Notes under the pieces: model-generated | The model's input: only the letters and a program-made list of their open reading frames with translations | Database searches by the model: none | What the model was told of the DNA's origin: nothing | Program-made: the position numbers and the translations under genes | Part shown: positions 36,742 to 46,511 of the stretch, in pieces | Position numbering within the stretch: the stretch's first letter is position 1 | How the letters are laid out: each line of letters starts with the position of its first letter | Assembly: GCF_025231525.1 (NCBI RefSeq) | Contig: NZ_CP103057.1 | Location: 3,420,501 to 3,484,500, forward strand | Reading direction: 5' to 3' | DNA from: Sphingomonas endolithica | GTDB taxonomy: Bacteria; Pseudomonadota; Alphaproteobacteria; Sphingomonadales; Sphingomonadaceae | Length of the DNA: 64,000 nt

Positions 36742-37649
36742 GGCGTCTGGGTACGCAATACCCGCCAAAGCACGCCAGGCGCCGCCAGCACCGGATGGCG
36801 CTCGCGCCACGGGGTCAGCGCAACCTCGATGCCGGTGTGGCGCTGGAGCTTCCACAAACCGTAACGCGCCGCACCGTCGAAGGTGAAGGTCGCCTTCACC
36901 AGCCGCGCCAGGTTGAGCGCCTTGCCGACGCGGACGCGCGCCAGCCACGCCTGGGTGATCGAGCGCAGCATGTCGAAGCGCAGCCGCGGCGTGATGATGC
37001 CGTCGCTCAGCGTGTAATCGATGCCGGCCGAATCCCAGGCGAGCGGCAACAGGCGATCGTAGCGGCCGGGATCATAGACCAGGATCTGCTGCTCGCGGCC
37101 CGGCGGCTCGACGCGCATCTCGGTGCAATAGGTCTCTCGGAACAGCGCCAGCCAGTAATCGCGTACGCTGCCCTGCTTGGGCCCCAGCACGGCGGCAAAG
37201 CGCGCCGCGGTGAACACCGCCTCCGATACCGCATCGATCACCCGCCGCTCGACCGCCGCGGTCGCTGCCCAGAGCAAACCGGCGGGCTGTACGAAGCGCG
37301 CCCAGATCGTGGTGTCGACGAACGATCCGCGCGTGGCGAGTTCGAAGGTCTCGATCGGCATCGTCGCGACCTTGGCGCGCAGCACCTGGCTATCCACGGT
37401 CACCTCGTGGAAGCTGACGTCCGGCCATAGCCAGCGCATGCCCGTACGACGCAGCAGCGTACCGCTCGGGCGATCGATCAGGACGTAGAAATCGAGCACG
37501 CCCTCCAGATCCCCGGTGCGCAGCGAGGAGCCGTAGAACAGCACCGCAATGCCGTTCAGCCGCGCCGCCAAGGTGCGCCCGACGGTCTCGATCGCGGGCG
37601 AGACCTCGACCGTCATCTCATCGGCAATGAACCGCTGGACGTCGTTCAT
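36738..37649 (-). CDS. Tam41/Mmp37-like nucleotidyltransferase candidate (possible CDP-lipid synthase)
   Basis: A 303-residue protein with no certain family label. LFYGSSLRTGDLEGVLDFYV followed by LID fits the GS-x(n)-D-x-x-x-x-D pattern of pol-beta-type nucleotidyltransferases. The overall layout resembles mitochondrial Tam41 (CTP:phosphatidate cytidylyltransferase): an early YGS, a middle AAxxLGP...YxxLFRETY region and a C-terminal LARLVKATFTFDGAARYGLW that recalls Tam41's final conserved helix. This likeness is from memory of the family, not a computed alignment. It is coupled by overlaps on both sides to the lipid kinase and the NTP transferase, which supports a role in activating a lipid phosphate. 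Confidence 0.6.
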   Translation of the reverse strand: MNDVQRFIADEMTVEVSPAIETVGRTLAARLNGIAVLFYGSSLRTGDLEGVLDFYVLIDRPSGTLLRRTGMRWLWPDVSFHEVTVDSQVLRAKVATMPIETFELATRGSFVDTTIWARFVQPAGLLWAATAAVERRVIDAVSEAVFTAARFAAVLGPKQGSVRDYWLALFRETYCTEMRVEPPGREQQILVYDPGRYDRLLPLAWDSAGIDYTLSDGIITPRLRFDMLRSITQAWLARVRVGKALNLARLVKATFTFDGAARYGLWKLQRHTGIEVALTPWRERHPVLAAPGVLWRVLRTQTP

Positions 37650-38695
37650 GGGACCACGAACGTGATCGCGGCGCCCTGCCGCAGGCTTATCTCGCCGCCT
37701 TCGAACATCTCACCATCCAGGATGAAGCCACTGTTCAACGTCACATCGATACGCTCGGCATCTTCACGATGATAGCCCGCCGATGCAAGCCACGGCCGGT
37801 CCATGCCGCCGAGCAGCGCCGGCAAGGCCGCCACCAGCCGCCGTGGCGAGGCGTCGATCCGCAAGGTCTTTAATCCCGGCCGCTCCGCCCCGAACGGCTT
37901 GATGCCCAGCGGCATGCGGCTGAGCGTCGATCCCAGCAGCATGTATTGCGGGCCATCCAGCACCTCGCCGGCGCGTGGGCCGCCGGCCGGCGCGATCCGC
38001 ATCGGCTCGCCGCGCCGCCACGAATTGTCGCGTCCACCGAACAATGTCTGCGCCACCGCGCCGAAGATCGACAGGCCGACGGCAAGGCCGTTGAACGCCC
38101 CGAACCGATGCGTCGTCTGGGCCAGCTCGGTCGCGCGCACGAAGGCGCCCGCACCGAAGATGAAGCCACGCAACTCGGCACGCAGTGCTTTCGGGCGCCA
38201 CACCTCGAGCGGATGCCGCTGCTGCGTATGGCCAGCGGTGACCGCGCGCACCGCATCGGCGGTCGTCCAATCGTCCGGAATGCCGAGATCCTGCGTCAGG
38301 GCGTTGGTCTTGCCCGAGGGGATGATGGCGATGCGGGGAAAGGCGTCGGGGAAATGGCCCGGCGCAGCGGACAGCACGTCGCGCACCGTGCCGTCGCCAC
38401 CATCGATGACCAGCGCGTTGACCCCGTGCGAGGCGAAATGCGCCAGTACGTCGTGCAGTTCGGCATGCGACCGCGGCATGGCATGCTCGCATCCGGCGAC
38501 CACCAGCGGCGGGTGGCTGGCGATATTGTGACGCGCGCGGATATTGTGGATCACGCCGATGCGGACTTCCGGCTCGACCCGCTGTGCTGCCACCCGCAGC
38601 CGTGCTGCGGCACGCTCCTGCAGTTGCGCGCCCTCGAACGCCACGAGCCCGTGCGTCTGGTCGCTTTTCGCGGCACCCGGTAATCTCGTGTTCAT
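37646..38695 (-). CDS. Diacylglycerol/ceramide/sphingosine kinase-family lipid kinase
   Basis: A 349-residue DAGK-catalytic-domain protein: RIGVIHNIRARHN at the start of the nucleotide fold, the signature VIDGGDGTVRDVL (GGDGT) and IAIIPSGKTNALTQDLGIP, then the C-terminal beta domain with NSGFILDGEMFEGGE. Family members phosphorylate diacylglycerol, sphingoid bases or ceramide with ATP at the membrane. Sphingomonads contain sphingolipids, and Caulobacter CpgB, a ceramide kinase, is a relative, so ceramide is a reasonable alternative substrate. The ATG at 38695 is preferred over a longer unlikely extension. It is the first gene of the coupled trio. Confidence 0.85.
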   Translation of the reverse strand: MNTRLPGAAKSDQTHGLVAFEGAQLQERAAARLRVAAQRVEPEVRIGVIHNIRARHNIASHPPLVVAGCEHAMPRSHAELHDVLAHFASHGVNALVIDGGDGTVRDVLSAAPGHFPDAFPRIAIIPSGKTNALTQDLGIPDDWTTADAVRAVTAGHTQQRHPLEVWRPKALRAELRGFIFGAGAFVRATELAQTTHRFGAFNGLAVGLSIFGAVAQTLFGGRDNSWRRGEPMRIAPAGGPRAGEVLDGPQYMLLGSTLSRMPLGIKPFGAERPGLKTLRIDASPRRLVAALPALLGGMDRPWLASAGYHREDAERIDVTLNSGFILDGEMFEGGEISLRQGAAITFVVP

Positions 38696-38891
38696 CGCTT
38701 CGCCTGGCCTTGTCGCAACCGTCACGAAAACGCAACGATCTGCATCTAAATAGGATGCCCGCTCATTGTTACCAGCGGTTATCCATCGCATTCCTTGGCA
38801 CCTTGTACGTGCTTTTCGACTTTAATGTGGCAGCCATGCCATGTCGGCGCACGTTTTCGTGCCTGCCGCAGCCGATACGGTCGGCCGATAC

Positions 38892-40253
<1,362 letters not shown>

Positions 40254-40413
40254 GGGCGCAGCACCGCCGAATGGCCTGGAACGGCGGGCAGCGGCGCCAG
40301 GATCGGTTGGGTCACGTGCGTTCCAATGACGAAATCGGCGCGTACTGGTAAGTCGAGCCGTTACGCCTGTGCATAGGGCGCCGGCCGGGCCAGATCAACG
40401 ATGCCGCGACGGA

Positions 40414-40905
40414 TCAGTTCGCGCCGTTGATCGGGCGAACGGACCCGCCTTGCAGATACATCAACGTCACCGGCACGATCGTGTTGCCGTCACCCACGCT
40501 GAACTGCACGCGGCGCGTGTCGGGCTTGCGCGACAACAGCACGTCGAGCAGGCTCACCCGCGGGTTGCCGGATGCGCCACCGCCATCCTGCCGATCGGTC
40601 TGTCCGTCGCCATTCACATCGTGGCGCACGTCCACCGCATAGGTGCCGGCGCGGGGGGCGGGCACGCAGATCTCCACCACGCCGCTTCTCGGCACGGCGA
40701 ATTCGGTGCGCACCAGCGCCTTGCGCTTATCGAAATAGCTCGACGGCGGTCCGCCGAACAGGCGCACGCGGATGCGTCCGGCGCGGTTGGCAAAGCCGGT
40801 GATGCGCACGATGACGGGGTGGGCGGTGCCCGGGCGACATTGCGCCGTGTCGAGGCGAAGCGGCGCGCTCGCCATCTGCAGCGCGGCAAGGGTGAGAAGT
40901 AACAT
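40414..40905 (-). CDS. DUF2141 domain-containing exported protein
   Basis: A 163-residue protein with a signal peptide (MLLLTLAALQMASA) and a DUF2141 beta-sandwich: VIVRITGFANRAGRIRVRLF, VEICVPAPRAGTYAVDVRHD, the acidic loop DVNGDGQTDRQDGG that may bind Ca2+, and SGNPRVSLLDVLL. The family is found in the envelope of many Gram-negative bacteria; its role is not established. It is transcribed toward the flippase gene, 160 bp away, and divergently from the radical SAM gene. No clear SD is seen. Confidence 0.85.
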   Translation of the reverse strand: MLLLTLAALQMASAPLRLDTAQCRPGTAHPVIVRITGFANRAGRIRVRLFGGPPSSYFDKRKALVRTEFAVPRSGVVEICVPAPRAGTYAVDVRHDVNGDGQTDRQDGGGASGNPRVSLLDVLLSRKPDTRRVQFSVGDGNTIVPVTLMYLQGGSVRPINGAN

Positions 40906-41012
40906 CGCGGCCGCCTATTCCTCGTGCCCTGAACGAAAGCTGTCTGCCGTTCGCATCGCGCCTGTGCCACAAACCCGCGGGCGAGGCGACCCGAACGACG
41001 CGCTCGCGCGTT

Positions 41013-42122
41013 ATGTCGCGCATGTTGGATCTCATGAACCCACCGCTTCCCGCAGAAGTGCGGGCAGCGAAGCTGTGGCGACCCAAACAGGTGCTGATCA
41101 CGCCGTCCGCCGCTTCGTGGGATCATGGCCGCGAGATCGCCGAGCGCTGCGCGAGTCTGGGCATCGACGTGCGCACCTTGCCGTCGGACCGGCTGTCGCT
41201 GGCCTTCCCCGACGACGAGCGCCAGGCCTATGCCGCTGCCAAGCAGACGCTGGCGATCGTCGTCGCGCCGCCGTCCAAACGCCGCCTGCAACCGATCGCG
41301 CCCTCGGCCGACTGGCGCGTCGACCTGGCCGAGGGCTGCCCGGCGCATTGCAGCTACTGCTACCTGGCGGGTTCGCTGAAGGGCCCGCCGATCACCCGCG
41401 CTTATGCCAATTTGCCCGAGATCATCGACGAACTACCCAGGCATCTCGGGCAAGGCACGATCACCTCGCGCTCGGCGGCGCGCGTGCACGAAGGCACGAC
41501 GTTCGAGGCGAGCTGCTACACCGATCCGCTCGCGCTCGAACATCTCACCGGCTCGCTATCGGCGCTGATCGCATGGTTCGGCGCGTGGCAGGCCGACGCG
41601 CAATTGCGTTTCACCAGCAAGTTCGATGCCGTCGCACCGTTGCTGCAGCTCGAGCACGGCGGCCGTACGCGCATGCGCGCATCACTCAACCCCGCCGCCT
41701 TCGCCCGCTTCGAAGGCGGTACCAGTCCAGTCGCGGCGCGGATCGCGGCGCTCGGCCGCATGGCGCAGGCCGGCTACCCGATTGGCCTGACCATCGCCCC
41801 GATCATCGCCGCACCCGGCTGGGAACGGGCCTATGGCGGCTTGATCGGGCAAGTGGCCGAATTGCTCGCCGCCATCCCCCAACTCGATTTGACGGTCGAG
41901 CTGATCACGCACCGCTATTCGCCGGGATCGAAGGCGACGCTGGAAAGCTGGTATCCGGGGTCGGACCTCGACATGGGCCTGGGCAATCGCACGGAGAAGC
42001 GCACCAAGTTCGGCTCGGTGAAGTTCGTCTACGACGCCACCACGATGCGCGCGCTCCGCACCTTCTTCGAGACCGAAATCGGCCGCCTGCTCCCAATGGC
42101 GCGGATCCTGTATTGGACCTGA
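41013..42122 (+). CDS. SPL-family radical SAM protein (spore photoproduct lyase-like)
   Basis: A 369-residue radical SAM enzyme whose cluster motif is EGCPAHCSYCYL (CxxxCxxC). It is followed by TSRSAARVHEGTTFEASCYT, RFTSKFDAVAPLLQL and GLTIAPIIAAPGWERAYGGL, as in spore photoproduct lyase relatives. True SPL repairs thymine dimers in spores; homologues in non-sporulating proteobacteria have undefined substrates, probably another UV or nucleic-acid lesion or a methylthio/cross-link reaction. Several ATGs are possible within the first 22 codons. It is convergent with arsH. Confidence 0.87.
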   Translation: MSRMLDLMNPPLPAEVRAAKLWRPKQVLITPSAASWDHGREIAERCASLGIDVRTLPSDRLSLAFPDDERQAYAAAKQTLAIVVAPPSKRRLQPIAPSADWRVDLAEGCPAHCSYCYLAGSLKGPPITRAYANLPEIIDELPRHLGQGTITSRSAARVHEGTTFEASCYTDPLALEHLTGSLSALIAWFGAWQADAQLRFTSKFDAVAPLLQLEHGGRTRMRASLNPAAFARFEGGTSPVAARIAALGRMAQAGYPIGLTIAPIIAAPGWERAYGGLIGQVAELLAAIPQLDLTVELITHRYSPGSKATLESWYPGSDLDMGLGNRTEKRTKFGSVKFVYDATTMRALRTFFETEIGRLLPMARILYWT

Positions 42123-42168
42123 GCGCGTGGCCGCGTTCCGTGGATCGACGCCTGCCAGCCGCCGCCGC

Positions 42169-42960
42169 TCAGCTCCCTGATTGAGGCCCTGTCGCGATGC
42201 TCGAGAGATCGGTCGCCGCATCGATCGGCACGCCGGCATCCTTGCGTTCGGAGTAACGGTCGACGAGCTGCGCGGCATGCGGGCGCAGCAGGACCGTGAA
42301 GCGGACCAGCTCTTCCATCACATCGACGATCCGGTCGTAATAGCCGGACGGCTTCATCCGCCCGGCATCGTCGAACTCCGCGAATGCCTTGGCCACGCTC
42401 GACTGGTTCGGGATCGTCACCATCCGCATCCATCGGCCGAGGACGCGCAGGGTGTTCACGCTGTTGAATGACTGCGATCCCGCCGACACCTGCATGACGG
42501 CTAGGGTCCGGCCCTGTGTCGGCCGCATCCCGCCCATCGACAGCGGCAGGTGGTCGATCTGGAGCTTCATAATCGCGCTGATCTGGCCGTGCCGTTCGGG
42601 GCTGCACCACACTTGCCCCTCCGACCACATCGACAGCGCACGCAATTCGTGAACGGCCGGATGGTCGTCACCGGTCACTTGGTCCGGGAGCGGCAGGGTC
42701 GAGGGATCGAAGATGCGAGTTTCCGCACCGAAGAATCGGAGCAGCCGCGCGGCCTCCTCGACGCACAACCTGGAATAGGACCGCTCCCGCAACGAGCCGT
42801 GGAGCAGCAGAATGCGCGGGGGCGGGTCGCCAGCACCCAACCCGGTAGCGGGCCGGGCCAGCGCATAGCGTCGATCAAGCGCGGGAAGGTGATCGGGATC
42901 GGGGAGCGTGCGCAGCGGCATCAGGTGCGGTGTCTGGTCGAGTTGGAGATCATACGGCAC
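42169..42960 (-). CDS. arsH: ArsH, NADPH-dependent FMN reductase of arsenic resistance
   Basis: A 263-residue flavodoxin-fold protein with the ArsH signature [20 protein letters not shown] (FMN phosphate loop), [20 protein letters not shown] and [20 protein letters not shown]. ArsH oxidises trivalent organoarsenicals such as methylarsenite to less toxic pentavalent forms and reduces quinones and dyes with NADPH. It overlaps the end of arsB by 11 bp; the GTG at 42960 or an internal ATG 13 codons later may be the start. It is the last gene of arsRCBH. Confidence 0.94.
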   Translation of the reverse strand: MPYDLQLDQTPHLMPLRTLPDPDHLPALDRRYALARPATGLGAGDPPPRILLLHGSLRERSYSRLCVEEAARLLRFFGAETRIFDPSTLPLPDQVTGDDHPAVHELRALSMWSEGQVWCSPERHGQISAIMKLQIDHLPLSMGGMRPTQGRTLAVMQVSAGSQSFNSVNTLRVLGRWMRMVTIPNQSSVAKAFAEFDDAGRMKPSGYYDRIVDVMEELVRFTVLLRPHAAQLVDRYSERKDAGVPIDAATDLSSIATGPQSGS

Positions 42961-44236
42961 TGAGCCGGAGCGCCAGCGCCGCGAGCGTCACCAGCAACAC
43001 CGGGACGGTCATCGTCGCGCCAACCTTGAAATAATAGCCCCAGTCGATCCGGATGCCTTTCTGCCCCAGGACGTGCAGCCACAGCAACGTCGCGAGCGAG
43101 CCGATCGGCGTGATCTTGGGGCCGAGGTCGCAGCCGATCACATTGGCATAGATCATGGCGTCCTTGACCACGCCTGTGGCGTGGCTCGCGTCGATCGACA
43201 GCGCGCCGATCAAAACGGTCGGCATGTTGTTCATGACCGACGACAGCAAAGCAGCGATGATTCCGGTGCCGAAGGCCGCACCCCACACGCCCCCCTGGGC
43301 GGCGCGATCGAGAAGGCCGGCGAGGTGGTCGGTCAGGTCGGCGTTCCGCAGGCCGTAGACGACCAGGTACATGCCGAGCGAGAAGATGACGACCTGCCAT
43401 GGCGCCCCGGCCAGCACCTTGCGGGTTTCGATGACGTCGCCGCGTCCGGCGATGACGAGCAGCAGGACCGCGCCGGCGGTGGCGACGGCGCTGACGGGCA
43501 CGCCGATGGGCTCAAGGAAAAAGAAGCCGGCGAGCAGGGCGGCAAGGACGACCCAGCCGGCCTTGAACGTGGCAGGATCGCGGATCGCGTCTGCCGGGGC
43601 GCGGAGCTGCGCCACGTCGTAGCTCGCCGGTACGTCACGCCGGAAAAACAGCAGCAGCACGACCAATGTGGCAGCGATCGATGCCAGATCGACCGGCACC
43701 ATCACGGACGCATAATCCGCAAAGCCGATGCGGAAGAAGTCGGCCGACACGATATTGACGAGGTTGGAGACGATCAGCGGCAGGCTGGCGGTGTCCGCGA
43801 CGAACCCCGCCGCCATGACGAACGCCAGCGTCGCCTTGTCCTTGTATCCGAGTGCCCGCAGCATCGCGATGACGATCGGTGTCAGGATCAGCGCCGCACC
43901 GTCATTGGCGAACAACGCCGACACCGCCGCCCCCAGCAGCACGATCAGGACGAACAGCCGTCGGCCATGCCCACCGCCCCAGCGCGCGACATGGAGCGCG
44001 GCCCATTCGAAGAATCCGGCCTCGTCCAGCAGCAGGCTGACGATGATGATTGCGACGAACGTGGCGGTCGCGTTCCAGACGATGCCCCATACCGCCGGCA
44101 CGTCGGACAGCGAGACCACCCCGAGCAGCAGCGCCACGGCCGCACCGCCCAGCGCGCTCCACCCGATGCCGAGGCCTCGGGGCTGCCAGATGACGAGCGT
44201 GATTGTAACGACGAAGATGGCCAGCGCGAGGAGCAT
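42950..44236 (-). CDS. arsB: Arsenite efflux permease ArsB
   Basis: A 428-residue inner-membrane transporter with about 12 helices of the ArsB/NhaD ion-transporter superfamily. It includes [40 protein letters not shown] and [20 protein letters not shown]; its closing TMs contain [20 protein letters not shown]. ArsB extrudes arsenite or antimonite using the proton-motive force; an ArsA ATPase is not encoded here. The start overlaps the arsC stop by one base (TGATG). Position between arsC and arsH confirms the assignment. Confidence 0.95.
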   Translation of the reverse strand: MLLALAIFVVTITLVIWQPRGLGIGWSALGGAAVALLLGVVSLSDVPAVWGIVWNATATFVAIIIVSLLLDEAGFFEWAALHVARWGGGHGRRLFVLIVLLGAAVSALFANDGAALILTPIVIAMLRALGYKDKATLAFVMAAGFVADTASLPLIVSNLVNIVSADFFRIGFADYASVMVPVDLASIAATLVVLLLFFRRDVPASYDVAQLRAPADAIRDPATFKAGWVVLAALLAGFFFLEPIGVPVSAVATAGAVLLLVIAGRGDVIETRKVLAGAPWQVVIFSLGMYLVVYGLRNADLTDHLAGLLDRAAQGGVWGAAFGTGIIAALLSSVMNNMPTVLIGALSIDASHATGVVKDAMIYANVIGCDLGPKITPIGSLATLLWLHVLGQKGIRIDWGYYFKVGATMTVPVLLVTLAALALRLSAV

Positions 44237-44664
44237 CAGGCGATGCGCTGCCCCGAGGCATTGGCGACCTGTTCGCCGTCTTCCTTGGCAAAGGCGCCCT
44301 GCTGCGGCTCCGGCAGCAGATCGAGAACGGTTTCGGATGGACGGCAGAGCCTCACACCGAGGGGCGAGACGACCAGCGGTCGGTTGATCAGAACCGGGTG
44401 CGCCATCATCGCATCGAGCAGCGCCTCGTCGGACAGCGCGCCATCGGCAAGGCCGAGTTCGGCGTAGGGCGTGCCCTTCTCGCGTAGCAGGTCGCGGGGC
44501 GTGATGACGGCACGGTCGATCAGTTCGACCAACAACGCGCGCGACGGCGGGGTCTTCAGATACTCGACCACGTGCGGTTCGATGCCGGCGTTGCGGATCA
44601 TCGCCAGCGTGTTGCGCGACGTGCCGCAGGCAGGGTTGTGGTAGATCACGATGTCGACGGCCAC
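44236..44664 (-). CDS. arsC: Arsenate reductase (glutaredoxin-dependent) ArsC
   Basis: A 142-residue thioredoxin-fold enzyme with the catalytic motif [20 protein letters not shown] (nucleophilic Cys12-type) and [30 protein letters not shown] (arsenate-binding Arg residues). It reduces arsenate to arsenite with glutathione/glutaredoxin for export by ArsB. The GTG at 44664 is chosen because AAAGGA lies 6 nt upstream; a longer in-frame extension overlapping arsR is rejected. It is 11 bp after arsR. Confidence 0.95.
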   Translation of the reverse strand: MAVDIVIYHNPACGTSRNTLAMIRNAGIEPHVVEYLKTPPSRALLVELIDRAVITPRDLLREKGTPYAELGLADGALSDEALLDAMMAHPVLINRPLVVSPLGVRLCRPSETVLDLLPEPQQGAFAKEDGEQVANASGQRIA

Positions 44665-44675
44665 GGCGCGTCCTT

Positions 44676-45008
44676 TCAGCAGCAGGGGGTGAGTTCGGCG
44701 AGAAGCGGCACGCACAATTCCGGCGCGCCGGCGCAGCAGTCCTTGACCAGGAACAGCGTCAGCGCCCGCAGGCCATCAAGGTCGGCGCGGTAGATGATCG
44801 ACCTGCTATGCCGCTCGGATCGCACGATGCCGGCGCGTGCCAGGATGCCGAGATGCGCCGACATGGTATTCTGCGGCACATCGAGGTGGCGCGCGATCTC
44901 CCCCGCCGCCAGGCCGGCCGGCTCGTGTCGTACCAGCAGGCGGAACACGTCAAGGCGGGTGCCTTGTGCAAGCGCTGCCAAAGCGCCAATTGCCGAATCA
45001 CTATTCAT
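44676..45008 (-). CDS. arsR: ArsR family arsenic-responsive repressor
   Basis: A 110-residue winged-helix repressor of the ArsR/SmtB family with helix-turn-helix [20 protein letters not shown]. The classical alpha-3 ELCVCDL metal site is absent. Instead the C-terminus has Cys91, Cys92, Cys99 and a final Cys109-Cys110, resembling the C-terminal As(III) site of Acidithiobacillus ferrooxidans ArsR. Arsenite would release it from the palindrome at 45006-45031, which overlaps its own start codon. It leads arsRCBH and is autoregulated by that arrangement. Confidence 0.94.
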   Translation of the reverse strand: MNSDSAIGALAALAQGTRLDVFRLLVRHEPAGLAAGEIARHLDVPQNTMSAHLGILARAGIVRSERHSRSIIYRADLDGLRALTLFLVKDCCAGAPELCVPLLAELTPCC

Positions 45009-45031
45009 ATATCCAGCATAAACGATATATG
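45006..45031 (-). promoter_or_regulatory. Candidate ArsR operator overlapping the arsR start
   Basis: CATATATC and GATATATG are perfect 8-bp inverted arms around the 10-bp centre CAGCATAAAC. The AT-rich palindrome stands out from the GC-rich background and covers the arsR start codon and the upstream 23 bp. ArsR dimers typically bind such imperfect dyads and block their own promoter. Confidence 0.78.
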
Positions 45032-45058
45032 GATTGCAGCTAGATGGTCTCTACGATC

Positions 45059-46369
45059 TCAGTCCAGCGGCCCGTTACCCTGCTGCTCCCGCTGGCGCGT
45101 CAACCATGCCGCAGCCCCGGCCGCTCCCAGCAACGCCGCACCCGGCAGAGCGCGGCCGCGGCGGAGTAGCGACAGGCCCAGGGTGGCGGCGATCGTTGCC
45201 GACCAGCCGATCTTGGGCAGGCCGGCAATGGTGGCGCCACGTGCGCTGATGCGGCTGGTCGCGAGCGTCTTCAGCGTGGACTGGACGGGCCGGGGGGGCG
45301 TTGGTGTCGGTGGCGCGGCTGGTGTCGGAGTCACAGGTGCCGGCACCGGCGCGCTAGCGTCGCCCGCGACATGGTCAGCGACCCAGGCACCGCGCGCGCC
45401 GAGCGGTGCCGACGCCTTGGTGGTGTCGCGCGCGGTCTGGTGCTCCAGTTCCGAATTGAGCTCCGCCCCAAACAGCAGGATATAGCTCGAGAGATACAGC
45501 CAGGTGAGCGTCACGACGACCGCGCCCAGCGAGCCGTAGGTCGCGTTGTAATTGCCGAAATTGGCGACGTAGATGCCAAAGCCGATCGTCAGCGCCAGCC
45601 ACATCAACGCCGCGAACAGGGATCCGGGCGTCAGCCATACCCAGCGCGCGTGCCGGCGCGACGGGCCGTAGCGGTACAATGTCGCCGCCGCCCCGGCACC
45701 GGCCAGCGTCATCAGCACATAAGCGGCGATTTTGCCCGCCGCGACGACGATGCCTGGTGCGTTCGGGAACAACGTCTCGAGATGCCCGAGTGCCGCCACC
45801 GCGACCAGGGCGATGATCGCCACCACCACCCCGGCGGCGGTGATGCCGAGCGCCAGCAGGTTGACGCGGATGAAGTTGCGCTTCTCCTCCTCTTCATAGA
45901 CGACGTTCAGCGCGGTGATCACGGCGCCGGCACCATTGCGCGCGCCAAACAACGCCAGCGCCAGCGCCAGCAGCAGCCCCAGGCCCTTCTTGCCGTCGGA
46001 GGTCTTCACCACGTTCATCAACTGTTCGCCGACCAGCTTGGCGATGTCCTGCGGCATCACCGCTGTCAATTGCGTCATGTCGCGCATCACCGTCGCCGGT
46101 TCCGCGGCCAGGCCGTACAGCAGTACGATCGCGCCGAGCAGCGGCACGAGCGCCAGGAAGCCGTAAAAGGCCACGCCGGCCGCGATCAGGCCGATATTGT
46201 CGCGGCTGGTCTCCGCCCAGGTCCGCTTGGCCACCGCGATCCACGCCGGGAAGGGCATCTGCCACGGGCTGACGGCGCTGCGTCCCTGATCGTCCAAACG
46301 CAATTCCATTTCGCTGATCGGCCCATAAGCAGGCACCCGCTCAACCGCTGCCGCGGTCGCCCGTTCCAC
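45059..46369 (-). CDS. YihY/BrkB family membrane protein with Pro/Ala-rich C-terminal tail
   Basis: A 436-residue YihY-type protein with about six membrane helices. The signature GLIAAGVAFYGFLALVPLLG lies near residue 60, and YGSLGAVVVTLTWLYLSSYI near 285. Unlike the 139-1098 paralogue it continues past the membrane domain with about 120 residues: a linker, a Pro/Ala/Thr-rich stretch (APVPAPVTPTPAAPPTPTPP) and a hydrophobic end. A GTG start is used here; the ATG 20 codons later is possible. Function of the family is unknown. Its end lies 50 bp from the ars promoter. Confidence 0.86.
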   Translation of the reverse strand: MERATAAAVERVPAYGPISEMELRLDDQGRSAVSPWQMPFPAWIAVAKRTWAETSRDNIGLIAAGVAFYGFLALVPLLGAIVLLYGLAAEPATVMRDMTQLTAVMPQDIAKLVGEQLMNVVKTSDGKKGLGLLLALALALFGARNGAGAVITALNVVYEEEEKRNFIRVNLLALGITAAGVVVAIIALVAVAALGHLETLFPNAPGIVVAAGKIAAYVLMTLAGAGAAATLYRYGPSRRHARWVWLTPGSLFAALMWLALTIGFGIYVANFGNYNATYGSLGAVVVTLTWLYLSSYILLFGAELNSELEHQTARDTTKASAPLGARGAWVADHVAGDASAPVPAPVTPTPAAPPTPTPPRPVQSTLKTLATSRISARGATIAGLPKIGWSATIAATLGLSLLRRGRALPGAALLGAAGAAAWLTRQREQQGNGPLD

Positions 46370-46445
46370 CGCGCGGCATCGATCCGGTCCGGCGAGCTGC
46401 TGCCATTGGCCGTGAATCCGCTTGTCAGGCCGCCGCGCGCCTGTA

Positions 46446-46473
46446 GGGGAACGAACGGCTTTGCGTTCGCCCC
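46446..46473. promoter_or_regulatory. Stem-loop in the YihY / 46512 divergent gap
   Basis: GGGG-AA-CGAACG (46446-46457) can pair with CGTTCGCCCC (46464-46473), leaving a two-base bulge. It is upstream of both the divergent YihY gene and the 46512 gene, so it may be part of a shared control region, but no promoter is clear. Confidence 0.35.
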
Positions 46474-46511
46474 CGATTCTTATCTAAACGTCAAAAAAAT
46501 GAGGCACTTCC

